A stretch of 64,000 nucleotides of DNA from RGIG6919 sp045531905 (GCA_045531905.1 JAZSEY010000003.1:62001-126000), one strand, 5' to 3'; shown: positions 36,489 to 46,128, numbered from the stretch's first letter. The notes: generated by a model not told the origin, from the letters alone. Numbers and translations: made by a program.

Positions 36489-38486
36489 ATGAATCACAAA
36501 AAGTTACAGAGATTCGGCATTCTTTTTCTGTCACTTGCTTTTCTTTTGGTAAATGCCATCAGCATTTCTTCAAAAGCAGATGACAACGTGTATAAGTACT
36601 TTACACCAGAAGCCAATTTCACCATTGATGCCGCAACAGGCTACATCACCGGTTACCTTGGAACCGATACCACAGTCATTGTTCCTATGACCATTCAAGG
36701 TATCCCAGTGAAGGGCTTAAGTGCAACCTTTAAGGACAACAAGACTGTCAAGGAAATCATTTTACCGGACTCCATCGAAGTGCTGGGAGATGCAACCTTT
36801 AGCAATTGCGAAAGCCTGTCTACTATCAGCACTTATAGCGGAACTCCGATTCCTGCCACACAGGTAGCAGCAGAGGAGGCAAAGGAAATTGCAGAACCTT
36901 GGAACAAAATTGACAAAACACGTCGTATCCAGGTTGCAAACGCAGATGGAACCTATACATACTACTACATTAAGATGTTGTCTGGAAAAGTATTAATCCC
37001 TACCGGACTCATCTCTATGGGAAATGTGGTATTCCAAGGAACCACATCCATCCGTGAATTTGCAGTCATTGACGGCAATGCTGCTGTTAAGACAAACGGA
37101 ACAGCCGGCACAGAATTAAAGGATTCCTTTGGCACTGCTATTGCTTACACCACAGGACCGATTCTATTGAGTGCAGATGGCACCATTATGTATCGTTGGG
37201 CATCCGCTTATCACTATTCAGGCACTTATACATTGCCGGCAGGCATTGTTACCATTTCTGCCTGTGCTGTGGAAAAGGCCAATGACGTACAAGGCTTTAC
37301 AATTCCAAACACCGTTACCACCATCGGCGACTATGGATTCTGTCAGGGTGGCAATCTCAATCAGATTTTATTTGAGGAACCTTCGCAGGTAACTACAATT
37401 GGTGCATGGGCATTTGCGCACAATTCCAACGTGAGCATTACATTACCTGCCAGCGTTACTTTACTCGGAGAATACTGCTTTGCCCATTGTGTAAACAGTG
37501 TACCGAACATCGAGAATTGTAGTATTACAAACATTCCGGATTACTGCTTCTATGAATGCACCAATTACCATTTTTCGAAGTTCCCGGATACTCTAACCAC
37601 GATTGGTAAATATGCATTTTATTCCTGCGATAATATCAACGAAGTGGAATTTCCGGACAGAATCACTTTCATAGGTGAAGGTGCATTTAAGGATTGTCAA
37701 AACTTACATAAGGTAGATATTCCGGAAGGATTAAAGACTTTGGAGGCAGACACATTTTCCGGCTGTCAGAATTTGAATGAAATCCTTCTACCGGATTCAT
37801 TGGAAAGAATTGAATCAGGTGCGTTTGAAGACTGCCAAAACATTCATGTTTTGGTCATTCCACCAAATGTAGACTACATCGCACCAGATTCTTTTGAAGG
37901 TGCAAACACAGAAGAAATTGACTCTTCCAAGAATGATTATGTACAAGAATTGCTTCCTTCGGAACCACTGAAAAAGGGAACAACCATTAAGCTTGGAAAA
38001 ATCAAATACAAAATCACAAAAGCAACAAAGAGTAAAAAGAAATATGGAAATGTACAGGTTATCGGTGCCACAACAAAGAAGCTGACGAAGCTGACAATTC
38101 CTGCAACTATCAAATACAGAACCTACAAGTTCAAGGTTACAACCGTTAAGGCAAAAGCCTTTAAGAACTATAAAAAATTAAAAACTGTTAGCATCGGAAA
38201 CAATATTACTTCTATCGGAAAAGACGCTTTCCGCGGATGTACGAAGCTTTCAAAAGTAACATTAGGCAAGAAGGTAAAGACCATTGGTGCGACAGCCTTC
38301 TATGGTGACAAAAAATTGAAAACTGTCATTATTAAGTCCAAGACCCTAAAATCAGTTGGCAAAAAAGCATTTACCAAAACAAACAAATCTATAACCGTCA
38401 AAGCCTACAAGAACAAATGGAAGAGTTACAAAAAACTCTTAAAGAAAGCAGGCATTAGCACAAAAGCAAAATTCAAGAAGGCATAA
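36489..38486 (+). CDS. Secreted BspA-like leucine-rich-repeat protein
   Basis: Exported protein of 665 residues. A signal peptide occupies about 1-31 (LFLSLAFLLVNAISISSKADD). At least ten LRR_5-type repeats of about 23 residues follow, such as IGKYAFYSCDNINEVEFPD, IGEGAFKDCQNLHKVDIPE and LEADTFSGCQNLNEILLPD, with a less regular insert at about 125-230. The last 170 residues are very lysine-rich and hold more repeats (IGKDAFRGCTKLSKVTLG), which may bind the cell wall. Such proteins often act as surface adhesins; binding partners are unknown. TATAAT at 36435 marks a likely promoter; GAAAGGAG lies before the ATG. Confidence 0.87.
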   Translation: MNHKKLQRFGILFLSLAFLLVNAISISSKADDNVYKYFTPEANFTIDAATGYITGYLGTDTTVIVPMTIQGIPVKGLSATFKDNKTVKEIILPDSIEVLGDATFSNCESLSTISTYSGTPIPATQVAAEEAKEIAEPWNKIDKTRRIQVANADGTYTYYYIKMLSGKVLIPTGLISMGNVVFQGTTSIREFAVIDGNAAVKTNGTAGTELKDSFGTAIAYTTGPILLSADGTIMYRWASAYHYSGTYTLPAGIVTISACAVEKANDVQGFTIPNTVTTIGDYGFCQGGNLNQILFEEPSQVTTIGAWAFAHNSNVSITLPASVTLLGEYCFAHCVNSVPNIENCSITNIPDYCFYECTNYHFSKFPDTLTTIGKYAFYSCDNINEVEFPDRITFIGEGAFKDCQNLHKVDIPEGLKTLEADTFSGCQNLNEILLPDSLERIESGAFEDCQNIHVLVIPPNVDYIAPDSFEGANTEEIDSSKNDYVQELLPSEPLKKGTTIKLGKIKYKITKATKSKKKYGNVQVIGATTKKLTKLTIPATIKYRTYKFKVTTVKAKAFKNYKKLKTVSIGNNITSIGKDAFRGCTKLSKVTLGKKVKTIGATAFYGDKKLKTVIIKSKTLKSVGKKAFTKTNKSITVKAYKNKWKSYKKLLKKAGISTKAKFKKA

Positions 38487-38500
38487 CATGCAAATATAAA

Positions 38501-38627
38501 ATAGGGTTATCTGTGATTTTGATGTGCCTCAAAATGCGTCAGTACTTATGTCGCGTACTATGCGACATTATGTACTGCTACGCATTTTGGGAGTGCAAAC
38601 AACACATCAAAACACTGATAACCCTAT
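38501..38627 (+). repeat. Nested-hairpin element, copy B (short form)
   Basis: A 127-base hairpin lies between two convergent genes. The base is the perfect pair ATAGGGTTATC/GATAACCCTAT, then TTTTGATGTG/CACATCAAAA, then the conserved core CCTCAAAATGCGTCAGT with ACTGCTACGCATTTTGG, and a private apical stem GTCGC/GCGAC. It has the same core as copies A and C but lacks their long outer arms. It overlaps the stop codon of the transporter gene on the minus strand and could terminate both genes. Confidence 0.88.
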
Positions 38628-39463
38628 CTTTTCCATTCTCTCGTATGTATTACGTAATACACAACGCCTACCGCAAGTGCACCACCAATCAGATTCCCAA
38701 TCGTTACTGGTATCAGATTATTGAACATCGCAAGCGGTGTCATCCCTGCAATCTGTTCTGCAGTAATACCATATAATTCCTGTGCCTTCTGCACATATTT
38801 TTCATTCATGGTTGCCAAAATACCGGTTGGTATATAGTACATATTCGCAACACAGTGCTCAAATCCACCCACAACGAACGCAAATATCGGGAAGAAAATA
38901 CCAAACAGCTTACCAATCATATCTCTGGAAGCACCTGCTACCATAATCGCCATACACACCAAAATATTACAGAGAATACCGGAGCATATACCCGCCACCG
39001 GGTCCACCGACATTTTTGTCAAAGCCACCTTTATGGTATAAGCACCAAGTGTTCCATCTGTATAGTTTAGATTTCCCGAGAAATAAACCAGCACATCGAT
39101 AATCAGCGCACCCGCCATATTACTGAGATAAACCACAAAATAGTTCTTAATTAACTTTCTCCAGGAAAGTTTCTTATCCAACGCTGACATTACCATCAAA
39201 CTGTTACCGGTAAACAACTCTCCACCACAAAGCACAATCATAATCAAACCAACCGGGAAAATAACACCTGCCACTACTCTGGCAATTCCCACATTGGCAA
39301 TATCATGAACTGCCGTATTACTGGTTGCCGCTCCCAGTGAAATAAACACGCCTGCCATAATACCCAGTAATATCATTTTTCCAAGTGGCAAATTACCCTT
39401 TGTTGTTCCACTTTCAATGTGTCCCTGGATAATCTCCACAGGTGCATTATGCTCTACCTTCAT
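38624..39463 (-). CDS. Formate/nitrite transporter family channel
   Basis: Integral membrane protein of 279 residues with six predicted membrane segments. Recognisable FNT features are LGIMAGVFISLGAA, LCGGELFTGNS, the NFVVYLSN-like loop KNYFVVYLSNMAGALI, the KMSVDPVAGICSGILCNILVCMAI segment, and GGFEHCVANMYYIPTG, which contains the conserved pore histidine. It exports or imports formate, nitrite or similar small anions. No formate enzymes are adjacent to settle which. A GGGG site precedes the ATG at 39463. Confidence 0.87.
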   Translation of the reverse strand: MKVEHNAPVEIIQGHIESGTTKGNLPLGKMILLGIMAGVFISLGAATSNTAVHDIANVGIARVVAGVIFPVGLIMIVLCGGELFTGNSLMVMSALDKKLSWRKLIKNYFVVYLSNMAGALIIDVLVYFSGNLNYTDGTLGAYTIKVALTKMSVDPVAGICSGILCNILVCMAIMVAGASRDMIGKLFGIFFPIFAFVVGGFEHCVANMYYIPTGILATMNEKYVQKAQELYGITAEQIAGMTPLAMFNNLIPVTIGNLIGGALAVGVVYYVIHTREWKR

Positions 39464-39523
39464 ACCTTAACCCCTTTCAACCAAAACAACTGTTACATAG
39501 ATGCTACGCACATCCCCCGATTT

Positions 39524-39561
39524 TAAAAAAAGGGGAACTACCTGTTGCAGTAATTCCCCTT
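39524..39561 (-). terminator. Terminator after tRNA-Phe
   Basis: AAGGGGAA and TTCCCCTT form a stem with a 16-base loop, followed by seven T residues on the minus strand, directly after the tRNA. Confidence 0.85.
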
Positions 39562-39569
39562 ATGTTCCA

Positions 39570-39642
<73 letters not shown>

Positions 39643-39667
39643 TTAGGTCCGTCACACGGACCTCTCT

Positions 39668-39697
39668 ATTTTAATATAAAATCAGCACATCTGTCAA
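39668..39697 (-). promoter_or_regulatory. Promoter of tRNA-Phe
   Basis: TTGACA is followed after 18 bases by TAAAAT on the minus strand. The start point would lie about 20 bases before the tRNA. Confidence 0.65.
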
Positions 39698-39736
39698 TAA
39701 ATTCCTTTATTAACATTTTATTAAAGATACGTGTGT

Positions 39737-40639
39737 CTATTCTTTGTTCTCATTTTCTTTCTTTAACATCATTTCTTTGAAGAACTGCAAACCAAAAATG
39801 ACAACACCACCAACTATAAAATAGATAGGATAAAAGGTATCCCATGATAAAGCAGGAAGTGGATTATCCTTTAAGCTGGTAGGTCCCATAATAATTGCAT
39901 ACAAAGAACCAATCATCATACCGATAATAAAATACAGCATGGCTGGACGATGTTTTTCTAATCCGACTTTTAAAATCTTAACAATGCTAAAAATACCTGC
40001 TAACACGCCAAAGCCAAATACGCAAAGGCCAACAAAGTATGAAAAATCCAATCTAAGAAATTCGCCAATTGCAGTAATCACAGCCTGATATGCACCAAAT
40101 ACTAACAATAAGGTAGAGCCTGAAATACCAGGAAGTACCATTGCTGAAATTGCACACATGGCACTAAAGAACAAATAAATACCTGTTGCGACTGTAAGTT
40201 CTCCCCACTTTAAGGAAATATTATCAATCAAGGCATGCTTTGAAAAATAGGTAATGGCAACTACCAGAATCACACCTAGTACGAGGTATATCAGCTTGCC
40301 ATACTTACCCTTCATGTTTTCCTTCTCTTCCCTGACAATCAATGGAATAGAGCATAAGACAAATCCCAAAAACAAAGAACTGATTTCATAAATATGCGCC
40401 TCAAAAATTGCACTGATAACCAAAGCCGCCAATGCCATACCAACAATCCAGCCACTACCTAACTTAATCAAAAACTTGATTGCTGCCATTCTCTTTTCCT
40501 TGTCTCTGGATACAATATCATTCAAGGAATTGATAAATTCATCATAAATTCCTATCAAAAAGGCAATCGTGCCACCAGATACACCTGGTACACTGTCTGC
40601 CAGTGCCATTAGAAATCCACCTAATACTCTTAATAACAT
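39737..40639 (-). CDS. DUF368 membrane protein
   Basis: Polytopic membrane protein of 300 residues with eight or more hydrophobic segments. Its start, GFLMALADSVPGVSGGTIAFLIGIYDE, and the internal repeat VLPGISGSTLLLVFGAYQ are the two related signatures of DUF368. Recent work links this family to undecaprenyl-phosphate flipping; that is knowledge of the family, not something seen here. The stop lies 40 bases upstream of the tRNA promoter. It starts 21 bases after the lipoprotein gene. Confidence 0.88.
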   Translation of the reverse strand: MLLRVLGGFLMALADSVPGVSGGTIAFLIGIYDEFINSLNDIVSRDKEKRMAAIKFLIKLGSGWIVGMALAALVISAIFEAHIYEISSLFLGFVLCSIPLIVREEKENMKGKYGKLIYLVLGVILVVAITYFSKHALIDNISLKWGELTVATGIYLFFSAMCAISAMVLPGISGSTLLLVFGAYQAVITAIGEFLRLDFSYFVGLCVFGFGVLAGIFSIVKILKVGLEKHRPAMLYFIIGMMIGSLYAIIMGPTSLKDNPLPALSWDTFYPIYFIVGGVVIFGLQFFKEMMLKKENENKE

Positions 40640-40660
40640 AATGTAACTCCTTTTCTATCA

Positions 40661-42226
40661 CTAGCCTGCATAAGGAAGCTCGTCAAATAAATCAAACTCG
40701 CTAATACCATTAATAGTAATGGTATAATCTTCTCTTTTAATTGGAATCTCTCCGTAGGTTCCATCTTCCAACTCAAATCCTACAACAGTTTCTCCATCAG
40801 TATTCATTGGATAAATTCGTGTACCGGCAGGCAATTCTTCTTCAACAGTTACACCATCTCTAATTAATGCAACTTTCAGAGCCTGCTTTAAAACTGGTCC
40901 TCTTCTAAATTGCACGCCTGCAGCGTTGTCGAATTCATATCTCTCAGACTGTCTCACAAAATCATCATTTGAAATCTGATATATATCATAGCAATAGAAT
41001 GAACCCAGCACATCCACCTTCATGCCTGCCCAGACAGCATTGTTGGCCAATCCATAAATTCCCATTCCTTTTGTAGACAATGCCATAGGCACACCTGAAG
41101 TCATATCATATAGCGTAGTAGTCTTATAATCATTATCACTTACATGTGTTACTAATACATACTGTTTGCCATCAGATGTCTGCAGAAAATAAGCCTTAGA
41201 GTCGTAATAGTAACTCGAATCAAACACTTGTCTCACGCCATCCATAACCAGATAATCTTGCTCATAATAATAATCATCCAACAATTCACCTTTGCTATAT
41301 GACAACTGATTCATCTTACCATCCAGTCCAATATCAACAGATACACTTCCATATTCTGGTATAGTTAAATAGAAGGCTGAATCCGACGGCAAATAATCTT
41401 TGTTAAATCCTACCAAATCTGCATATGGGATAGAAATATTAAAACTACCATAAACATAAGGTGCCACATCATAAGCATTCAATACCACATCAAAACTCTG
41501 TCCGGTTAGGTACCATGACAAAGAACCTTCTAGCATAGTATCTATTGTTGCTTCATAATCATCAAAAAGCCCCTCTTTGATATCTTCATCACTATTCAAG
41601 TAATTCACAATATGGGCTTTTACATCAGTTTTAATATCACCTAATGCTTCCAACGAAATTTCCTCTCCGGTCTTAGCATCTAATGTAATTCCATAGGTAT
41701 ATGAATTCCCGTGAGCGCCACCAGCAAAAGAAGTCTCAGTCATTTTAAGAGACAACACTTTTCCATCTGTTCTAGTTGTCTGTACATCTTGATAAATAGA
41801 AAACTGTTGAAAATCATCACCCATATCGGCCTTACATGATTGTGCATCCTCTATATATCTTATGGCTTCTTTCACATAATTATCCTCGATACTGGCAAAT
41901 ATTACATCTACTTTAGCCTTCAATTCGGGATAATCCTCTCCAAGCACTGATGCCGTAGCATAATGTCCATCAAAGTATTCCCAGCTATTAATGGTATCAT
42001 CATAATAATATTCACTATCCACCTTAACATACAAAGGTTTTTCTTCTTCTGCTACTACAGTCTCCTCTGACGTCTCTTCTTGATTGGTCACTTCCTGAGC
42101 ATCTGTCATTTCTGTTTCTGTAGAAGATACCTCCGATGTCGTATCATCCACGTTTGTTTTCGTATCACATGCAGCTAAAGTAATTCCCATACCTGCTACA
42201 ACACATAATAATAATATTTTCTTCAT
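40661..42226 (-). CDS. RsiV-like lipoprotein with DUF4163/DUF3298 domains
   Basis: Lipoprotein of 521 residues with lipobox LAAC and lipidated C20, then an acidic Ser/Thr/Glu-rich linker to about residue 65. The next 215 residues resemble the DUF4163-DUF3298 pair (TETSFAGGAHGNSYTYGITLDAKTGEEI...FYLTIPEYG), the fold of the lysozyme-binding anti-sigma factor RsiV. The last 220 residues are an unrecognised beta-rich domain. There is no membrane helix or sigma-binding tail, so a sensor or binding role outside the cell is likely. It lies 12 bases after the small membrane protein gene. Confidence 0.8.
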   Translation of the reverse strand: MKKILLLCVVAGMGITLAACDTKTNVDDTTSEVSSTETEMTDAQEVTNQEETSEETVVAEEEKPLYVKVDSEYYYDDTINSWEYFDGHYATASVLGEDYPELKAKVDVIFASIEDNYVKEAIRYIEDAQSCKADMGDDFQQFSIYQDVQTTRTDGKVLSLKMTETSFAGGAHGNSYTYGITLDAKTGEEISLEALGDIKTDVKAHIVNYLNSDEDIKEGLFDDYEATIDTMLEGSLSWYLTGQSFDVVLNAYDVAPYVYGSFNISIPYADLVGFNKDYLPSDSAFYLTIPEYGSVSVDIGLDGKMNQLSYSKGELLDDYYYEQDYLVMDGVRQVFDSSYYYDSKAYFLQTSDGKQYVLVTHVSDNDYKTTTLYDMTSGVPMALSTKGMGIYGLANNAVWAGMKVDVLGSFYCYDIYQISNDDFVRQSERYEFDNAAGVQFRRGPVLKQALKVALIRDGVTVEEELPAGTRIYPMNTDGETVVGFELEDGTYGEIPIKREDYTITINGISEFDLFDELPYAG

Positions 42227-42238
42227 CTCAATTATCCC

Positions 42239-42691
42239 TTATTTTCTCATCAAATCCTCAAGTTCATCGTCAATACTATAACGCTCGTCATCTTCCTTTG
42301 CTTTTTTCTCAGCCTTCTCTAATCCCATTACCGCTCTGAAAATCAAAGCCAATCCGGAAATAAATAAAGCTAAAATTGCAAACAAAGTAAATGCAGACAT
42401 TCTCTTAAATCCAAAATTCAAACTTAATAACATTGCTACCACAAACAATAAGAAGGTAACAAATGTCAAAGTCTTAGTTAAAAAGTTTGGATTTGCAATC
42501 ATCAAGAAAAAGAACACACAAAGCAACACAACAATCATTGCAATTGTACTAGTTCCAGTGTGGAACATACCACTACTAGAAAAACTAAAAAATCCTGAAT
42601 ACATGCCATACACAGTAACATTGGATAAGAAAATCATTCCTCCCACAATCGCTAACACAATACCAAACAAAAATTCACCTAAAGCCTTCAT
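42239..42691 (-). CDS. Small four-helix membrane protein, unknown
   Basis: Protein of 150 residues with four predicted membrane helices: FLFGIVLAIVGGMIFLSNV, TIAMIVVLLCVFFFLMIA, LTFVTFLLFVVAMLLSL and AFTLFAILALFISGLALIF. It has a highly charged cytoplasmic tail (KAEKKAKEDDERYSIDDELE). No family is recognised with confidence. The longest frame begins 12 codons earlier, but AAAGGAGG lies eight bases before the ATG at 42691. Confidence 0.75.
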   Translation of the reverse strand: MKALGEFLFGIVLAIVGGMIFLSNVTVYGMYSGFFSFSSSGMFHTGTSTIAMIVVLLCVFFFLMIANPNFLTKTLTFVTFLLFVVAMLLSLNFGFKRMSAFTLFAILALFISGLALIFRAVMGLEKAEKKAKEDDERYSIDDELEDLMRK

Positions 42692-42726
42692 AATAAAATC
42701 CTCCTTTGTATTACATATATGCGACA

Positions 42727-43563
42727 TTATCTTGCCTTTGCCGCTTTTAATAAATGCTTCGCCAAAACCGACGTGGTTACACTGCCCACACCGCCTGGTA
42801 CCGGCGTTGCAATAGAAGCCAATTCTGAAACACCATCAAAATCCACATCACCGCAAAGATTTCCTGCTTCATCCACATTGATACCTACATCAATCACAAC
42901 TGCACCCTCTGAAACATAGTCCGCTGTCAACATTTTGGCAACTCCTGCAGCTGCAATTACAATCTCTGCATTTTTACAGGTTCCCGGCATATCCTTCGTT
43001 CTAGTATGACAAATGGTAACCGTTGCATTTTTCTTCATTAACAACATGGCTACAGGTTTACCAATGACAAGACTTCTACCCACAACTGTCACTCGTTTTC
43101 CCGTTACGTCAATGTCTGCAAAATCCAACATCTCAATTACAGCCTCTGCCGTACATGGTGCATAGCCTGTATCATCACCAGCAAACACCTTATACAGATT
43201 CATTGGTGAAATACCATCTAAATCCTTTCTCGGATCAATACGCTGTTCTATTGCCTTTTCGTCTAAGTGCTTTGGCAATGGTCTCAATAATAGAATTCCA
43301 TCAATGTCCGGATTCTCATTGATCGTATCGAATTCCTTTTGAAAATTCTCATTGTCTATATCCTCTGGAAACGTGTAGGATGTTGCACGAAATCCCACTG
43401 TCTCCATTTTCTTCAGTGCACCACGTTCATAGGACAAATCATCCGGACGTTCACCGACACGAATAATAGCCAAATGTGGCAATGCACCTTCTAAGGTTGC
43501 TACCTCTTCTATTAACTTTGCATTGATTGCCTTGGCAACAGGCAAGCCTTTTAATACTTCCAT
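42727..43563 (-). CDS. folD: Bifunctional methylenetetrahydrofolate dehydrogenase/cyclohydrolase
   Basis: Cytoplasmic one-carbon enzyme of 278 residues. It carries the family signatures GILLLRPLPKHLDE, TPCTAEA-like YAPCTAEAVIEML, VVGRSLVIGKPVAMLL and the C-terminal TPVPGGVGSVTTSVL. The catalytic lysine region normally YxxxK reads SYERGALKKMETVGF, and one aromatic-Lys position may differ from the E. coli enzyme. GGCGGAGG precedes the ATG at 43563; the frame itself opens two codons earlier. It is paired with a cyclodeaminase 16 bases upstream. Confidence 0.93.
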   Translation of the reverse strand: MEVLKGLPVAKAINAKLIEEVATLEGALPHLAIIRVGERPDDLSYERGALKKMETVGFRATSYTFPEDIDNENFQKEFDTINENPDIDGILLLRPLPKHLDEKAIEQRIDPRKDLDGISPMNLYKVFAGDDTGYAPCTAEAVIEMLDFADIDVTGKRVTVVGRSLVIGKPVAMLLMKKNATVTICHTRTKDMPGTCKNAEIVIAAAGVAKMLTADYVSEGAVVIDVGINVDEAGNLCGDVDFDGVSELASIATPVPGGVGSVTTSVLAKHLLKAAKAR

Positions 43564-43579
43564 AATCAACCTCCGCCAC

Positions 43580-44206
43580 TTATTTTACTGCATCTAATAC
43601 CACTTGATAAATACGGTCTGCATCTACATTTCCTTTTTCCAACATGGCATTTGCCCGTGCATTCATATCCTCTGCAACCGCTCTATCCTTCATCAGCTTA
43701 GTATTGATAAACACATTTAAGGAAGCTCCATTTAACGCCGCCTTTGCCATTTGAATACCAACACCTACGTCACTAATGGCAATACGGCTTCCAATCACAG
43801 CCAATCGGTCCAACAGTTCCATGGAATCCATAATCACACCCATTAAATGCAAAGGAGCCTCGCTGGCCACTACCAACGCTTTTTCCATGATTGCAGTTCG
43901 CTCTGCAATCTCTTCCGGTGTACTTCGTGGCAAACCGTATGCCTTAGAAAGTGGTTCAAATGCTTCTGCATCTTTATCCATGCAAGCTACCAATTCCTTA
44001 GTTAACCCATCTGCCTTTCCTAAAATCTCATCTATCTCATCTTGATATTCTGCATATTTCTTTTTTCCGGTTGTTAAATTTGCAACCATGCTACCTAAAC
44101 ACATTCCCATGGCAGCCACGTAGGCACTGGCTCCGCCACCACCTGGCACAGGAGCATCAGATGATAATGTATCTAAAAAGTTCTGCATATTCTGTTCCAC
44201 AAACAT
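43580..44206 (-). CDS. Cyclodeaminase/methenyl-THF cyclohydrolase family protein
   Basis: Protein of 208 residues of the FTCD-C/FchA family, which acts on formimino- or methenyl-tetrahydrofolate. Visible are LDTLSSDAPVPGGGGASAYVAAMG, the usual glycine-rich folate site, followed by SMVANLTTGKKKY and a helical C-terminus with ALNGASLNVFINTKLM. Its place directly before folD supports a one-carbon role, most simply methenyltetrahydrofolate cyclohydrolase. AAAGGAG precedes the ATG at 44206. Confidence 0.88.
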   Translation of the reverse strand: MFVEQNMQNFLDTLSSDAPVPGGGGASAYVAAMGMCLGSMVANLTTGKKKYAEYQDEIDEILGKADGLTKELVACMDKDAEAFEPLSKAYGLPRSTPEEIAERTAIMEKALVVASEAPLHLMGVIMDSMELLDRLAVIGSRIAISDVGVGIQMAKAALNGASLNVFINTKLMKDRAVAEDMNARANAMLEKGNVDADRIYQVVLDAVK

Positions 44207-44263
44207 GTTTTACTCTCCTTTTTATATGTATCATTCTATTTTAACACATTACCATAAAAACAC

Positions 44264-44293
44264 AAAAAGAAAAAGGGGCATTACACCCCTTTT
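44264..44293 (-). terminator. Terminator after the downstream Spo0A-like gene
   Basis: AAAAGGGGTGTAATGCCCCTTTTTC on the minus strand is split here as AAAAGGGG and CCCCTTTTT arms around a seven-base loop, directly after the stop of the gene ending at 44299. Confidence 0.88.
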
Positions 44294-44298
44294 GATTA

Positions 44299-45090
44299 TT
44301 AGCACGCCTTTTCCATTCCATACTCCATGCGCAGCTTGTCTGTGAACAATGCAATAAATTCAGAATTTGTTGGTTTTCCTTTACCTGCACTAATTGTATA
44401 ACCAAAATATTTCTCTATGTACTCATAATTGCCACGACTCCAAGCCACTTCTATGGCATGTCTGATTGCACGTTCTACACTACTGGAATTAGTATGATAT
44501 TTCTGTGCAATGGTTGGATAGAGCATTTTTGTAATGTACTGCAAATTACCAATATCCTCCACTGACATAATAATCGCATCACGGATATATTGATACCCCT
44601 TAATATTTGCCGGTATTCCTACATTTCTGATGATATCTGTAACATCCCGTTCCAGCGCTTCCTTTTGACTTATGGTAGTTGCCACGATTTCTTCAATTGT
44701 AAGTTCCTGCTCTTTTCTATATTGGCATTGTGCTAATATACGAACCAGCATTTTTGCAATGTACTGTGTACTCTCACCATGCACGAAATAGTATTCAATA
44801 TCCAAGTCAAATGCTGCCTGAATCATCGTCTGTGTACACAGTTTTGAATACACCACCACTGCCGTATGCAGTTCCATATCACGCATACGCTCCAACAAAG
44901 AAAGGCCATCCCCTTCGTCCATAATCATATCTAACACTAAAAGTTCCACATCCGACTGTACCAGTGTATCTATAATCTTATCTGCCTTTGCCTCTATTTC
45001 CCGTACCTCTATGTTGCTATTTCTCACATAATGGTTCAAATCTCCTACAATCTCACTTGCTGCACCCTTTACTACTAATACTGTTTTCAT
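44299..45090 (-). CDS. Spo0A-like response regulator, paralogue 1
   Basis: DNA-binding regulator of 263 residues. The C-terminal 115 residues match the Spo0A effector domain: RNVGIPANIKGYQYIRDAI, the recognition region SSSVERAIRHAIEVAW and GKGKPTNSEFIALFTDKLR. The N-terminal receiver keeps the phosphoacceptor aspartate (LLVLDMIMDEGDG) but lacks the usual acidic pair near the start, reading VLVVKGAASE. It lies 27 bases after paralogue 2 and ends in a clear terminator. Whether it still responds to phosphorylation is doubtful. Confidence 0.85.
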   Translation of the reverse strand: MKTVLVVKGAASEIVGDLNHYVRNSNIEVREIEAKADKIIDTLVQSDVELLVLDMIMDEGDGLSLLERMRDMELHTAVVVYSKLCTQTMIQAAFDLDIEYYFVHGESTQYIAKMLVRILAQCQYRKEQELTIEEIVATTISQKEALERDVTDIIRNVGIPANIKGYQYIRDAIIMSVEDIGNLQYITKMLYPTIAQKYHTNSSSVERAIRHAIEVAWSRGNYEYIEKYFGYTISAGKGKPTNSEFIALFTDKLRMEYGMEKAC

Positions 45091-45117
45091 AATTATATTC
45101 CCTTCCTTCTACAACTC

Positions 45118-45912
45118 TTAATACGTCCAATTTTCACAATTACCCTCTAATCTGATTTTATCTGCCAGTAATGCAATAAATTCTGAATTGGTAGGTTTAT
45201 CTCTTTTCCCTGCATCAGTGCCATAAAACAATGCCTTCATAATGCTTTGACTTCCTCTTTCCCACGCAATTTCAATGGCATGGCGTATTGCTCGTTCCAC
45301 ACGACTTGGCGTAGATTTATATTGTTTAGCAATTTCTGGATACAACTGTTTGGTCACTGCATTTAAAATACTCATATCCTCCACAGCAATCATCAATGCA
45401 CTTCTCAAAAACATATACCCCTTAATATGAGCAGGTATGCCCATTTCATGCATCACTCTGGTAACAATCAGTTGTAACTGTTCCGGTGCAGCTTGCTTAT
45501 ACATATCTTTTGGCATAGAAAAACTGGAAACAGTTTGTCTGTCTTTTGCCGTCTCACGAATCATTTTTAGAATCACCTCGTTAGTCTTTTCGTAACTTAC
45601 AAACCACACATTCTTTTTCGTTTCCAGTAAATCCATAATATTATTCTGTTTCTCTGTACCTATTAATAAAAACTTTATCTGATCGTATTTAGAATCACGC
45701 CTTATGATTTCTATCAGGTGTATGCTATCCAGACCAGGCATTGTTGCATTCAAGATGACTAAGTTCGGATTGTATTTCATAATTTTTAAATACAAATCAT
45801 TTCCGTTTTCCGCACTTCCTATCAGTTGCAACCCCTGTTCATGCTCCACTAAATCCTCCAATCTCCTTTTCGACACAAAATGATGATTTCCAATCATAAC
45901 ACGTAAGTCCAT
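45118..45912 (-). CDS. Spo0A-like response regulator, paralogue 2
   Basis: DNA-binding regulator of 264 residues. The effector domain is clear: HEMGIPAHIKGYMFLRSAL, SRVERAIRHAIEIAWERG and DKPTNSEFIALLADKIRL. The receiver is degenerate: the early acidic pair is replaced (RVMIGNHHF) and the phosphoacceptor position reads VILNATMPGLD, with Asn for Asp. It should therefore not be phosphorylated at that site. AAAGGGG precedes the ATG. It leads a two-gene unit with paralogue 1. Neither looks like the canonical Spo0A, which normally follows spoIVB; a canonical copy may be elsewhere in the genome. Confidence 0.85.
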   Translation of the reverse strand: MDLRVMIGNHHFVSKRRLEDLVEHEQGLQLIGSAENGNDLYLKIMKYNPNLVILNATMPGLDSIHLIEIIRRDSKYDQIKFLLIGTEKQNNIMDLLETKKNVWFVSYEKTNEVILKMIRETAKDRQTVSSFSMPKDMYKQAAPEQLQLIVTRVMHEMGIPAHIKGYMFLRSALMIAVEDMSILNAVTKQLYPEIAKQYKSTPSRVERAIRHAIEIAWERGSQSIMKALFYGTDAGKRDKPTNSEFIALLADKIRLEGNCENWTY

Positions 45913-46128
45913 GATGTCCCCTTTCTTTGCATCATTAGTACTGATTTGACACTATTTTCATTTCCAAATCACTAACGATAGACTAAAATTATTTTTTTAG
46001 TTGACTAAACTCCATTTTTCGCGTAGAGTTTGTACTGTTAATATATCAGAGGCTGGGGAGTGAAAAAAGTGCATGAGAAAAACAAATAATTCGTTTTTTC
46101 GACTTATTTTGTGTCATGCAAAACACTT

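Noticed and set aside
46030..46110. Possible 0A box upstream of the Spo0A-like pair
   Set aside because: AAGTCGAAA near 46095 matches only part of the TTTGTCRAA consensus and stands alone in AT-rich DNA.
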